Of a DNA stretch of 64,000 bases, positions 49,316 through 57,632 are shown in pieces. This stretch comes from Actinoplanes oblitus (GTDB lineage: Bacteria > Actinomycetota > Actinomycetes > Mycobacteriales > Micromonosporaceae). The position numbers and the translations under genes are program-made. Numbering within the stretch: position 1 is the first letter of the stretch; the number at the start of each line of letters is the position of its first letter. The stretch lies in the NCBI RefSeq assembly GCF_030252345.1, contig NZ_CP126980.1:2495501-2559500 (forward strand), read 5' to 3'. The notes below the pieces were generated by a model, which was not told the origin of the DNA, searched no databases, and saw only the letters and a program-made list of their open reading frames with translations.

Positions 49316-49780
49316 TCACTCAGCCGGCCACGAGGCGGACGGGGTGAGCACGTCGCCCGGCGCGCCCGAGGGGGCCGGCTCGCGCAGGTCGGTGCCGTGC
49401 GGGGTGAAGTTGCTCGGGTCGGCGTCCGGGTAGAGCTCGGTGCCGCCACCGGACCCGGCCTGCGGCGCGCCGCAGTCGCCACCCGGTCCGCCGGAGGGCA
49501 CGGCCATGCCGGACGGCTCGGCCATGCCGGACGGCGCGGTCATGCCGGAGGGGGCGGCCATGCCGGACGGCACGGCCATGCCGGACGGCACGGCCATGCC
49601 GGACGGGAGCCCCGCGCCGGCGCCACCGGGAGGCGGGCAGGCCGACGGTGACGGCGAGGTGCCGGTGCTCTCCCCGGGGGAGGACGAGGTGGCGGAGTCG
49701 CCGCACGCCGCCATCAGCAGGCCTGCGGCCAGGGCGGTCATGGCGACGGCGGCGCGGCGGGCGGGCGTGGTCTTCAGCAA
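49316..49780 (-). CDS. Repeat-containing lipoprotein
   Basis: A 154-residue lipoprotein: signal ARRAAVAMTALAAGLLMAAC (lipobox LMAAC), then a Ser/Pro-rich spacer and PSGMAV/PSGMAA-type hexapeptide repeats from an 18-bp DNA repeat. The C-terminal 50 residues (TELYPDADPSNFTPHGTDLR) may be the only structured part. A TTG start at 49780 is chosen because AGGAGC lies just upstream and it gives a clean signal peptide; a GTG 15 codons earlier is possible. It is divergent from the efflux operon. Confidence 0.65.
   Translation of the reverse strand: MLKTTPARRAAVAMTALAAGLLMAACGDSATSSSPGESTGTSPSPSACPPPGGAGAGLPSGMAVPSGMAVPSGMAAPSGMTAPSGMAEPSGMAVPSGGPGGDCGAPQAGSGGGTELYPDADPSNFTPHGTDLREPAPSGAPGDVLTPSASWPAE
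49501..49608 (-). repeat. Six 18-bp tandem repeats in lipoprotein gene
   Basis: CGGCCATGCCGGA (or CGGTCATG in one copy) recurs every 18 bases at 49501, 49519, 49537, 49555, 49573 and 49591, giving the Pro-Ser-Gly-Met-Ala hexapeptides. Length variation between strains is likely. Confidence 0.9.
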
Positions 49781-49836
49781 GGGTGCTCCTGGGATTCGGG
49801 TCCGGCCGGGTACGTGAACAGCCACAATCTAGGATC

Positions 49837-50988
49837 ATGAGCAGCCTGACGGGGCAAAACCGGTCTAAACGCCGCATTCGGTGGATAGGTGCTGCAATCG
49901 TCGCGGTCGGCGTGGTCGCCGGCGTGACCGTCGCGGTGCTCCACCGCCGGCCCGATGCTCAGGGACCCGCCCCGGTGGTCGCGGTCGCCGCGGCCAAGGG
50001 AGAGGTCACCCTCGACGTGGCCACGATCGGCACCGTCGAGCCGGCCACCACCCGGGAACTCGCCTTCGCGGTGACCGGCACCGTCGAGGCGATCGAGGTG
50101 CGGGCCGGCACCAAGGTCGCGGCCGGGCAGACCCTGGCCGCCGTCGACGACACCGGCGCGGCCGACGACGTGGACAGCGCCGAGGAGATCCTCAGCGACG
50201 CCAAGGGCCGGCTGACCGAGGCGGAGAACGCGGCCGCCTCGGTCACCGCGGCGGCGACCACGTGCGCCACACCCACCCTGGGGCATCTGACCGCCGTCAG
50301 CGCGGCGGCGACGGCCGCCCCCTCGGTGCCGGCGATCGCCGCCGCCTGCCCGACCCACGGGTACCCGGACGCCGGCAACGACCCGATCCTCAACGCGCGG
50401 CAGACGGTCAACCGGGCCGGCCGGGCGGTCGCCGAGGCTAGGGCGGCACTCGACGGCGCGGTGCTCAAGGCGCCGATCGCCGGGACCGTCGTCTCCGTCG
50501 CGGGCCGCGTCGGCGACACCGTGAGCAGCGGCCGGACGTTCATCACGCTGGCCGGTACGTCTGCCATGCAGGTGCGCGCGGACTTCCCGGAGGCGGACGC
50601 CGGCTCGCTGAAGGTGGGGCAGCGCGGCACTGTCACCCTGGCCGACCACGACGACACCCTGGACGTCACGGTGGTGCGGGTGGACCCGGTCGGCACCTCG
50701 GACGGCACCCTGGTCCGGTACGGCGCGGTGCTCGCCTTCGCCGCCCCGCCCACCGACCTGCTGGTCGGGCAGTCGGCTCAGGTGACGGTACGCGTCGGCG
50801 AGGCCACCGACGTGCTGCGCGTGCCGTCCACCGCGGTGCACGACATCTCCGGCGGCTCCGGCACCGTGCTGGTCCGCTCCGGCACCGGTGACGCCCAGCG
50901 CACGGTCACCGTGGGCCTGCGCGGCGACCAGTACACCGAGGTGACCGACGGGCTCACCGCGGGTGAGCCGGTCGTGCGTTCCTGGTGA
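49837..50988 (+). CDS. Membrane-fusion (HlyD/MacA-like) efflux adaptor, first copy
   Basis: A 383-residue adaptor with one N-terminal membrane anchor (WIGAAIVAVGVVAGVTVAVL), a lipoyl-like half (GTVEAIEVRAGTKVAAGQTL), a helical hairpin with an Ala/Thr-rich stretch and two Cys, a second lipoyl half (LKAPIAGTVVSVAGRVGDTV) and beta-barrel domains. It would link an ABC permease to the cell wall side. First gene of an operon with a second adaptor, ATPase and permease. Confidence 0.85.
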   Translation: MSSLTGQNRSKRRIRWIGAAIVAVGVVAGVTVAVLHRRPDAQGPAPVVAVAAAKGEVTLDVATIGTVEPATTRELAFAVTGTVEAIEVRAGTKVAAGQTLAAVDDTGAADDVDSAEEILSDAKGRLTEAENAAASVTAAATTCATPTLGHLTAVSAAATAAPSVPAIAAACPTHGYPDAGNDPILNARQTVNRAGRAVAEARAALDGAVLKAPIAGTVVSVAGRVGDTVSSGRTFITLAGTSAMQVRADFPEADAGSLKVGQRGTVTLADHDDTLDVTVVRVDPVGTSDGTLVRYGAVLAFAAPPTDLLVGQSAQVTVRVGEATDVLRVPSTAVHDISGGSGTVLVRSGTGDAQRTVTVGLRGDQYTEVTDGLTAGEPVVRSW

Positions 50989-51044
50989 TCGGAATACCGG
51001 CGAACACGCCACCCCGAACCGGCCGTAGCGGACATGATGACATC

Positions 51045-52205
51045 GTGAAAGCCCTTCGCAGGCCCAGCACGGCGGTCAACGCCCTGCTGGCACTACTGAT
51101 CGTCGGCGCCGCGATCTGGGGCGTCAACCTGATCCGCAGCACCTCGTCCGGGAACTCGGCGAACGCCACCGACGTCCGTACCGTCACCGTCTCGCAGGGC
51201 ACGGTCACCAAGACGGTCAGCGCCGACGGCACGGTGCAGAGCGCCTCGACCGCCGCCGCCACGTTCACCACCGCCGGCACCGTCACCAGCATCAAGGTCC
51301 AGGTCGGCGACAAGGTCAGCAAGGGGCAGCAGCTGGCCGCCGTCGACGCCGCCGGCGCCGCGCGCGACCTGGCGCTGGCCAGGGCCAACCTGGACGCCGC
51401 GAACGACGCCCTGGACCGGGCGGCGACCGCCGGCACCGACACCACCGCCGCGGAGAACGAGGTCACCACGGCGAAGCTCGCGGTCGCCGACGCCGAGGCC
51501 GCGGTCGCCGGCACCACGCTGACCGCCCCGATGGCCGGCACTGTCACCGCGATCAACGGCTCGCTGGGCGGCTCGTCCTCGCCGACCGGATCCGCCTCGT
51601 CCGCCGGCACGGGCGGCACCGGCGGGTCGGCCGCGAGCACGTCCGCCGGCGGCTTCATCGACCTCGCCGACCTGAGCCGGCTGCAGATCACCGCGAACTT
51701 CGCCGAGGCCGACGCCACCTCGCTCGAGGCCGGCCAGTCCGCCACCGTCACCTGGAACGCCCTGGAGAACGCCGAGACCACCGGCAAGGTGCTGGCCGTG
51801 GACCCGACCGCCACCACCACCGGCAGCGTGGTCACCTACGGCGTGACGATCAGCCTGCCGGACCCGCCGGACGGCGCGAAGCCCGGCCAGACGGTGCGCG
51901 TCTCGGTGGTCACCGACAGCGTGGAGAACGCCACGATGGTCAACGCGGCGGCGGTCACGGTGAGTGGACGGCGGTCCACCGCCACCGTGCTCACCGGCGC
52001 CGGCCGGCAGGAGGTCCGGCAGCTGCGGGTGGGCCTGGAAGGCGACGACGCGTACCAGATCACCTCCGGCCTGACCGCCGGTGAGAAGGTGGTCGTCCCG
52101 ACCGGCACGTCGAGCGGCAACAGCGGCTCCGGAACCCGCACCGGCGGCGGCCTCGGCACCGGCGGCGGCTTCAGCGGTGGCGGCGCCCCGCCCGGTGGTC
52201 GCTGA
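51045..52205 (+). CDS. Membrane-fusion efflux adaptor, second copy
   Basis: A 386-residue adaptor of the same family: membrane anchor AVNALLALLIVGAAIWGVNL, lipoyl halves GTVTSIKVQVGDKVSKGQQL and TLTAPMAGTVTAINGSLGG, barrel domains and a Gly-rich tail. GTG 51045 is chosen so that the anchor lies near the N-terminus; GTG 50985, overlapping the previous stop, would add 20 residues. Two adaptors for one ABC pump are unusual but seen in actinomycetes. Confidence 0.85.
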   Translation: MKALRRPSTAVNALLALLIVGAAIWGVNLIRSTSSGNSANATDVRTVTVSQGTVTKTVSADGTVQSASTAAATFTTAGTVTSIKVQVGDKVSKGQQLAAVDAAGAARDLALARANLDAANDALDRAATAGTDTTAAENEVTTAKLAVADAEAAVAGTTLTAPMAGTVTAINGSLGGSSSPTGSASSAGTGGTGGSAASTSAGGFIDLADLSRLQITANFAEADATSLEAGQSATVTWNALENAETTGKVLAVDPTATTTGSVVTYGVTISLPDPPDGAKPGQTVRVSVVTDSVENATMVNAAAVTVSGRRSTATVLTGAGRQEVRQLRVGLEGDDAYQITSGLTAGEKVVVPTGTSSGNSGSGTRTGGGLGTGGGFSGGGAPPGGR

Positions 52206-52208
52206 GCC

Positions 52209-52925
52209 ATGGCCACGACCCGGCCGGTCCTGGACGTCCGCGACCTGACCAAGGTGTACGGCGAGGGCGAGACCGCGGTACGCGCCCTGGACGGCGTGTC
52301 ACTGCGGGTGGCCCGCGGCGACTACCTGGCGATCATGGGCTCGTCCGGGTCCGGCAAGTCCACCCTGATGAACATCCTGGGCTGCCTGGACGTCCCGACC
52401 AGCGGGCGGTACCTGCTCGACGGGGTGGACGTCAGCCGGCTCTCCGACGGCCAGCTCGCCCTGGTACGGAACCGGCTGATCGGGTTCGTCTTCCAGGCGT
52501 TCAACCTGATCCCGCGTACGTCGGCGGTCGCCAACGTCGAGCTGCCGCTGGCGTACTCGGGGATGCGCGCGGCCGAGCGCCGGCGGCGGGCCATGTTCGC
52601 GCTCGACGTGGTCGGCCTGGCCGACCGGGCCGAGCACGAGCCGAACCAGCTCTCCGGCGGCCAGCAGCAGCGGGTCGCGGTGGCCCGCGCGCTGGTCACC
52701 GAGCCGGCCCTGCTGCTGGCCGACGAGCCCACCGGCAACCTGGACAGTCACGCCACCGAAGAGGTGCTGCAGGTGTTCGACGACCTCAACGCGGCCGGTC
52801 GCACGATCGTGCTGATCACCCACGAGGACGAGGTGGGCGCCCGCGCCGACCGGCTGATCAAGCTGTTCGACGGGCGGATCACCTCGGACGTCCGGCAGGA
52901 CCACACCGCCAGGCACGCGGCATGA
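52209..52925 (+). CDS. ABC transporter ATPase (MacB/LolD-like)
   Basis: A 238-residue ATP-binding protein with all motifs: Walker [11 protein letters not shown]-loop [10 protein letters not shown], signature [15 protein letters not shown], Walker [14 protein letters not shown] and switch His in LITHEDE. The NLDS D-loop form marks the MacB/LolD family. ATG 52209 lies 3 bases after the adaptor stop and the stop overlaps the permease start (ATGA). Confidence 0.95.
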   Translation: MATTRPVLDVRDLTKVYGEGETAVRALDGVSLRVARGDYLAIMGSSGSGKSTLMNILGCLDVPTSGRYLLDGVDVSRLSDGQLALVRNRLIGFVFQAFNLIPRTSAVANVELPLAYSGMRAAERRRRAMFALDVVGLADRAEHEPNQLSGGQQQRVAVARALVTEPALLLADEPTGNLDSHATEEVLQVFDDLNAAGRTIVLITHEDEVGARADRLIKLFDGRITSDVRQDHTARHAA

Positions 52926-54118
52926 GCGCCGCCGAGACCGTGCGGTTCGCGCTGCGCGGGCTGTCCGCCGACAAGCTGCGCTCGGTGCTCACCATGCTGG
53001 GCATCCTGATCGGCGTGGCGGCGGTGATCCTGCTGGTAGCGGTCGGCAACGGCTCCGCCCGGGCGATCGCCGACCGGATCTCCGCGCTCGGCGCCGACAC
53101 GCTCACCGTGCTGAGCACCAGCCGGGGGACCAGCACCGGCGGCGGCCTCACCGACAAGGTCGCCGACGCGCTCGACGACCCGGTGCTCGTCCCGCACGTG
53201 GCATCGGTGTCGCCGGTGGTCAGCACGTCCGCCACGATCACCTACGAGGGCGGCGACCACGATGTCAGCTCGTTCGTCGGCACCACGCCGGACTGGTTCG
53301 GCGCCTCGAACTCCTCGGTCGCGACCGGCGCGCCGTTCACCGCCGACGACGAGGCGCAGGCCCGCCGGGTGGTGGTGATCGGGCAGACCGTCGCCGAGGA
53401 GCTGTTCCCCGGCGTCGACCCGGTCGGCCGGCGGGTCACCGTGGGCGGGGCGCTGTTCACCGTCGCCGGGGTGCTGGACGAGAAGAGCTCCAGCGGCTTC
53501 GCCGACGCCAACGACACCGCTGTCGCGCCGATCTCCGCGGTCCGTCAGGTGCTCGCCGGGTACGGCACGCTCAGCTCGATCCTGGTCGAGGCCCGCGACG
53601 CCGATCAGGTGGACACCGCGGAGAGCGAGATCGCCGCCATCCTGGACCGGAAGATGCCGGCGAGCAGCGACGGGACCACCGCGTACCGGATCCAGAACGC
53701 CGCCCAGCTGCTGGCGACGCAGACCGAGACCGCCGGCACGTTCACCACCCTGCTCGGCGCGGTGGCCGCGATCAGCCTGCTGGTCGGCGGCATCGGCATC
53801 ACCAACATCATGCTGGTCACGGTCACCGAGCGGACCCGGGAGATCGGCATCCGCAAGGCGCTCGGCGCACCCCGCCGGGTGGTGCTCGGCCAGTTCCTGA
53901 CCGAGGCGACCCTGCTCAGCGTGCTCGGTGGCGGCCTCGGCGTGGCCGCCGCGCTGATCGGCAGCAGGTTCTCGATCGCCGGCGTGCGGCCGGTGATCGT
54001 ACCCAGCTCGGTGGCGCTCGCCCTGGGCGTCTCCGTACTGATCGGACTCTTCTTCGGCGGCCTGCCGGCGGCCCGGGCGGCTCGGCTGCGGCCGATCGAC
54101 GCGTTGCGCTACGAGTGA
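52922..54118 (+). CDS. ABC transporter permease (MacB-like)
   Basis: A 398-residue permease: an N-terminal transmembrane helix with LRSVLTMLGILIGVAAVI, a large extracytoplasmic MacB_PCD domain (about 45-270), and three C-terminal helices in the FtsX-like domain with GGIGITNIMLVTVTERTREI and IGIRKALGAPRRVVL. It works with the ATPase as a mechanotransmission-type exporter of peptides or small lipophilic molecules. Overlap ATGA with the ATPase. Confidence 0.9.
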   Translation: MSAAETVRFALRGLSADKLRSVLTMLGILIGVAAVILLVAVGNGSARAIADRISALGADTLTVLSTSRGTSTGGGLTDKVADALDDPVLVPHVASVSPVVSTSATITYEGGDHDVSSFVGTTPDWFGASNSSVATGAPFTADDEAQARRVVVIGQTVAEELFPGVDPVGRRVTVGGALFTVAGVLDEKSSSGFADANDTAVAPISAVRQVLAGYGTLSSILVEARDADQVDTAESEIAAILDRKMPASSDGTTAYRIQNAAQLLATQTETAGTFTTLLGAVAAISLLVGGIGITNIMLVTVTERTREIGIRKALGAPRRVVLGQFLTEATLLSVLGGGLGVAAALIGSRFSIAGVRPVIVPSSVALALGVSVLIGLFFGGLPAARAARLRPIDALRYE

Positions 54119-54161
54119 GGGCGCCCCGCCGGCGGGCGTCCCCGACAACCGAAGGAAGCTG

Positions 54162-54665
54162 ATGAACGACGACACCGACGTCCTGCCGCGTACCCCGTCC
54201 GAGGCCGAGCACGAGGACCTGAACAGCGCCATCGCGCACGCCGCCCCGAAACGCTGGTGGAACCGGACGACGCTGGTGCTGGCCGGCCTGGTGTTGCTGG
54301 CCGTCGGCTTCCTCGGCGGCGTACGGGTGCACCAGCGGTGGGGCTCCTCGCCGGCGACGGCCACGCCGGCCGCACCCACCCCCGGCGCCGCCCTGCCCGG
54401 CGCGGCGGGCACTCCCAGCGGGGCCCTCGATCCGGGCCGGCCGGGCGGCGGCACCTCGGGGACGCTCACCAAGGTGGACGACGGCATCCTCTACGTGCGG
54501 ACCGCGGCGGGGGAGACGATCACGGTACGCACGTCCGACGCCACCACGGTCAGCAAGATCATCGCTGCCACCGTGGCCGAGCTGACCACCGGTCTCCAGG
54601 TGACCGTCCAGGGCACCGCGGACAGCGAGGGCATCATCTCCGCCACCGCGATCACCACGAGCTAG
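54162..54665 (+). CDS. Membrane-anchored protein with DUF5666-like domain
   Basis: A 167-residue protein: charged cytoplasmic tail, one membrane helix (LVLAGLVLLAVGFLGGV), a Pro/Ala/Gly linker, then a small beta domain (GTLTKVDDGILYVRT, GETITVRTSDATTVSKI, LQVTVQGTADSEG) like DUF5666. It follows the permease by 43 bases, with a GAAGGAAG site, and is likely part of the efflux operon as an accessory. Confidence 0.7.
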   Translation: MNDDTDVLPRTPSEAEHEDLNSAIAHAAPKRWWNRTTLVLAGLVLLAVGFLGGVRVHQRWGSSPATATPAAPTPGAALPGAAGTPSGALDPGRPGGGTSGTLTKVDDGILYVRTAAGETITVRTSDATTVSKIIAATVAELTTGLQVTVQGTADSEGIISATAITTS

Positions 54666-54701
54666 CCGGCCAGCGCACGCCACGGCTCGGTCGCACCGGC
54701 G

Positions 54702-54962
54702 TCAGCTGTTGCGGCGGCGGATCAGCACGACAGCGACGGCGGCGGCGAACAGGTCCAGGACGATCAGCACACCCGCCCAGCCGAACAGCAGCATGACCAG
54801 CGGAACGAGGATGAACAGCAGCGCGCACAGCACCGGCACGGCCGGGAACGGGGGTGGGGCCGGGACGTCGGCCAGGCCGGCCATCCGGGCGGCGAAGTCG
54901 GAGTCACCCTTGAGGCTGCGTTCCAACTCGGCCAGGGCGCGGCGTTCGTGATCGTTCAGCAT
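54702..54962 (-). CDS. DUF3040 membrane protein
   Basis: An 86-residue protein: N-terminal MLNDHERRALAELERSLKGD typical of DUF3040, then two hydrophobic segments (VLCALLFILVPLVMLLFGW, VLIVLDLFAAAVAVVLI). Widespread in actinomycetes; function unknown. ATG 54962. Confidence 0.8.
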   Translation of the reverse strand: MLNDHERRALAELERSLKGDSDFAARMAGLADVPAPPPFPAVPVLCALLFILVPLVMLLFGWAGVLIVLDLFAAAVAVVLIRRRNS

Positions 54963-55061
54963 CGATTCACCCCCGGAGGTCCATCGGCCTCCCTGCGGTT
55001 ACCCGTTCGCGGTCACCGCCAAACCGCCTGCGAAAACGTGCTAAAAGGACACACGCGCCGC

Positions 55062-56162
55062 TCAGGTGGACCGGTGCAGGCCGGTGATCAGGGCGGTGAG
55101 CAGTGCCGTCCGCTCCGCGACGCCGGCCGCCGACACCCACTCGGTGCGGGCGTGCGCGCCACCGCCGCGCGGTGCCAGCCCGTCCACCGTCGGCCGCCCG
55201 AGTGCTCCCGTCGTGTTGGTGTCCGCCGCCCCGTCCGCCGGCCGACCGGCGAGCGTCTGCCCGATGCCGGCCGCGACCGAGCCGATCCGGGCCAGCAGTT
55301 CGTCCCCGCCGGCGCCGGGCTGCCAGGTCGGCCGGTGCGAGAGCAGCCGCAGGGTCACCGTGGCCGATGACCGGACCGGCCGCAGCGCCGCCAGCTCCCC
55401 GAGCACCGCCCGCTCGTCCGCCGGATCCGCGAACCGTAGCCCCAGATCGGCGTGCGCCCGCCCGGCCACCACGTTGGTTCGTCCCCCGCCGGCGATGGTC
55501 CCGGTGTTGACCAGCACCGGCCGCCCGGCGCCGATCTCCCGGACCCGCAACAGCTGATCGACCAGCTCGTCGATGGCGTTCGCCCCGGCGTCCGGGTCGA
55601 GCGCGGCGTGCGCCTCCACCCCGGTCACCTCGATCCGGGCCCGGGTGCTGCCGCGCCGCCCGGTCTTCAGGTCGCCGCCCGGGTGCGGTGGCTCCATCCC
55701 GAGCACCGCCGACGCCCGCCGGCCCTCGGCCGTCACCAGGCCGGTCGCTGTCGGCGACCCGATCTCCTCGTCGGCGACCACTATCACCCGGATCTCCGGG
55801 TGCGGCGCTTCCGCCGCCGCGACCGCCGCGAGCAGCGCCGCGATGCCGGCCTTGGTGTCGTAGACGCCCGGCCCGCGGATCACGTCCCCGTCGACGGTCC
55901 ACGGCATCCCGGCCAGCGTGCCCACCGGCCACACCGTGTCGTAGTGGGTGAGAAAGAGCAGGGGCGCACCCGGGACGCCGCGAGCGGGCAGAGTCCAGAC
56001 CAGGTGATCGCCAGTGGGGTGCGGCTCGCGGGCGGTGCCGAAACCGGCCGCGGCGGCGTCCGACTCCAGCATCTCGGCCAGGGCGGCGAGCGCCCGCGGG
56101 TCACCGGTGGGCGACTCGGCAAGCGTGTAGCGGTGCAGCGCCGCAATGGCTGGTGACGGCAT
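55062..56162 (-). CDS. M20-family hydrolase, candidate N-succinyl-amino acid desuccinylase
   Basis: A 366-residue M20 zinc hydrolase: FLTHYDTVWP, GVYDTKAGIA, VADEEIGSP, GMEPPHPGGDLKTGRRGS, and the dimerisation domain at VEAHAALDPDAG. It resembles glutamate carboxypeptidase/desuccinylase types. It is divergent from a GNAT-SIS-racemase operon whose members match the D-amino-acid conversion route, where an M20 enzyme removes succinate from the N-succinyl-L-amino acid. That role is inferred from context. The ATG at 56162 overlaps the inverted repeat in the divergent promoter. Confidence 0.8.
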   Translation of the reverse strand: MPSPAIAALHRYTLAESPTGDPRALAALAEMLESDAAAAGFGTAREPHPTGDHLVWTLPARGVPGAPLLFLTHYDTVWPVGTLAGMPWTVDGDVIRGPGVYDTKAGIAALLAAVAAAEAPHPEIRVIVVADEEIGSPTATGLVTAEGRRASAVLGMEPPHPGGDLKTGRRGSTRARIEVTGVEAHAALDPDAGANAIDELVDQLLRVREIGAGRPVLVNTGTIAGGGRTNVVAGRAHADLGLRFADPADERAVLGELAALRPVRSSATVTLRLLSHRPTWQPGAGGDELLARIGSVAAGIGQTLAGRPADGAADTNTTGALGRPTVDGLAPRGGGAHARTEWVSAAGVAERTALLTALITGLHRST

Positions 56163-56239
56163 ATGCGAACGCTAAGTCGCGTGGTACCCGTTGTCAACGA
56201 GCATGGATATCGTCAGGATGGCACTTATACGTTCGCTAT
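56163..56239. promoter_or_regulatory. Inverted repeat pair in divergent promoter
   Basis: ATGCGAACGCTAAGT (56163-56177) and ACTTATACGTTCGCTAT (56223-56239) are inverted relatives sharing ACTTA and CGTTCGC, centred about 60 bases apart between the M20 gene and the GNAT operon. They look like two sites for one regulator acting on both transcripts. Confidence 0.55.
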
Positions 56240-56274
56240 CTTCGGCTTGCCGGTGACGCCGGGGGAGGGGCCCG

Positions 56275-57003
56275 ATGGACGTGGTGGTGCGTGAGCTGGA
56301 CGGGATCGCCGAGTGGACGGCGGCCGGCGCCCTCTACCGCGAGGTGTTCGGCTACACCGCGCCCGAGTGGGGGCTCAACCCCCGGCTGCTGGCCGCCCTG
56401 CGGGAGAACGGCGGGACGGTCATCGGGGCGCTGGCCGGCGACGACCTGGTCGGTTTCTGCTACGGCTTCCCCGGCGTCGAGGGCGGCGAGTTCTACCACT
56501 ACTCGCAGGCCGCTGTGGTCGCGGCGGGCCTGCGGGGCACCGGCGTCGGCCGGCTGCTGAAGTACGCGCAGGCGGCCGCCGCCCGGCTGACCGGCGCCGG
56601 GACCATGCGGTGGGTCTTCGATCCGTACGCCCTGCGCAACGCGCACTTCAACTTCGCGGTGCTCGGGGCGACCGGGATCCGCTTCCTGCCGGACTTCTAC
56701 GCCGAGCCGGGCACCGACCGGGTCCTGGTGAGCTGGGACCTGACCCGGGCCGTTCCGGACCGGGCCGATGCCGATCCGCTGCCCGGGGCGCCGGCCGGGC
56801 GTACCGGAAAGGGCTCGCGATCCGCCGTCGTGGTCGCGGCCGGTGACCGGTGGGCGGCGCCCGGCCCGGAGGATCGGGCCTGGTTGCGGCAGGAGTTACT
56901 GGCGCGGTTCGCGGACCGGGAAAGGCTTGTCGACGTGGTGCGGCCGGAGGGCGATCCGGGACGGGTGGCCTACCTGTTCGAGACCGGTGAGGAGGGGGCG
57001 TGA
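56275..57003 (+). CDS. GNAT acyltransferase, candidate D-amino acid N-succinyltransferase
   Basis: A 242-residue GNAT of the COG3375 type: EVFGYTAPEWGLNPRLLAAL, LAGDDLVGFCYGFPG, and the acyl-CoA loop GLRGTGVGRLLKYAQ, then FDPYALRNAHFNFAVLGA. The last 70 residues are a separate tail. In known operons of this build the GNAT succinylates D-amino acids. The stop overlaps the SIS gene (GTGA). ATG 56275 follows GGGGGAGGGG. Confidence 0.75.
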   Translation: MDVVVRELDGIAEWTAAGALYREVFGYTAPEWGLNPRLLAALRENGGTVIGALAGDDLVGFCYGFPGVEGGEFYHYSQAAVVAAGLRGTGVGRLLKYAQAAAARLTGAGTMRWVFDPYALRNAHFNFAVLGATGIRFLPDFYAEPGTDRVLVSWDLTRAVPDRADADPLPGAPAGRTGKGSRSAVVVAAGDRWAAPGPEDRAWLRQELLARFADRERLVDVVRPEGDPGRVAYLFETGEEGA

Positions 57004-57632
57004 CCTCCCGGGGAACTCCCGCCGAGCGCTTCGACCGCAACGTGCAGCGCCGCTCGGCGCAGGTGCTCAAGCAGCGGGTGCTCGAGCAGCAGCGGGCCGA
57101 GTTCGATCAGGCGCTGGAGCGGGCCGCGGAGCAGGACGCGATCGAGCGGGCCGCGGCGCTGATCGTCTCGGCGCGGCGCCGGTTCCTGATCGGTTACGGC
57201 AAGTCGCTGAGTTACGCGTCGCTGCTCGCCGCCGACCTGAGCGCCGGGCTCTCCGGGGTGCACCTGGTCGACGGCGCGCCGCCACGGGCGCTCGACGTGC
57301 TCAGCGACATCAGGCAGGGCGATCTGCTGGTCGCTGTCTCGCTGGAACGCTATCGGCGGGAGACGGTCGAGGTCGCCTCGGCTTACGTACGCCACGGGGG
57401 CGAGCTCGTCCTGATCACCGACGCCGAGGACGCTCCGCTGACCGCTGTCGCCACCACGCGCATCGTGGTCGGGACCGGCAGCGCGTCGTACGCCAACTCG
57501 CCCACCTCGATCGCGCTGGTCCTGCACCTGCTGGCGACCTTGACCATCGCCAGTTCCAAAGGCGCCGGCCGGCGCCTGCGCGAGCGTGACGCGCTCGCCG
57601 CGGAACTGCACCTCTACGTGGACGAAGCATGA
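57000..57632 (+). CDS. SIS-domain protein lacking an HTH
   Basis: A 210-residue protein with a sugar-isomerase (SIS) fold like the effector domain of RpiR/MurR regulators: RRFLIGYGKSLSYASLLAAD, GDLLVAVSLERYRRETVEVA, GELVLITDAEDAPL. The N-terminal 50 residues are a charged helical stretch, not the RpiR helix-turn-helix. It cannot bind DNA in the usual way, so it may be an isomerase, a sensor, or a partner of another regulator. Overlaps on both sides (GTGA, ATGA) show obligate coupling with the GNAT and the racemase. Confidence 0.75.
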   Translation: MTSRGTPAERFDRNVQRRSAQVLKQRVLEQQRAEFDQALERAAEQDAIERAAALIVSARRRFLIGYGKSLSYASLLAADLSAGLSGVHLVDGAPPRALDVLSDIRQGDLLVAVSLERYRRETVEVASAYVRHGGELVLITDAEDAPLTAVATTRIVVGTGSASYANSPTSIALVLHLLATLTIASSKGAGRRLRERDALAAELHLYVDEA

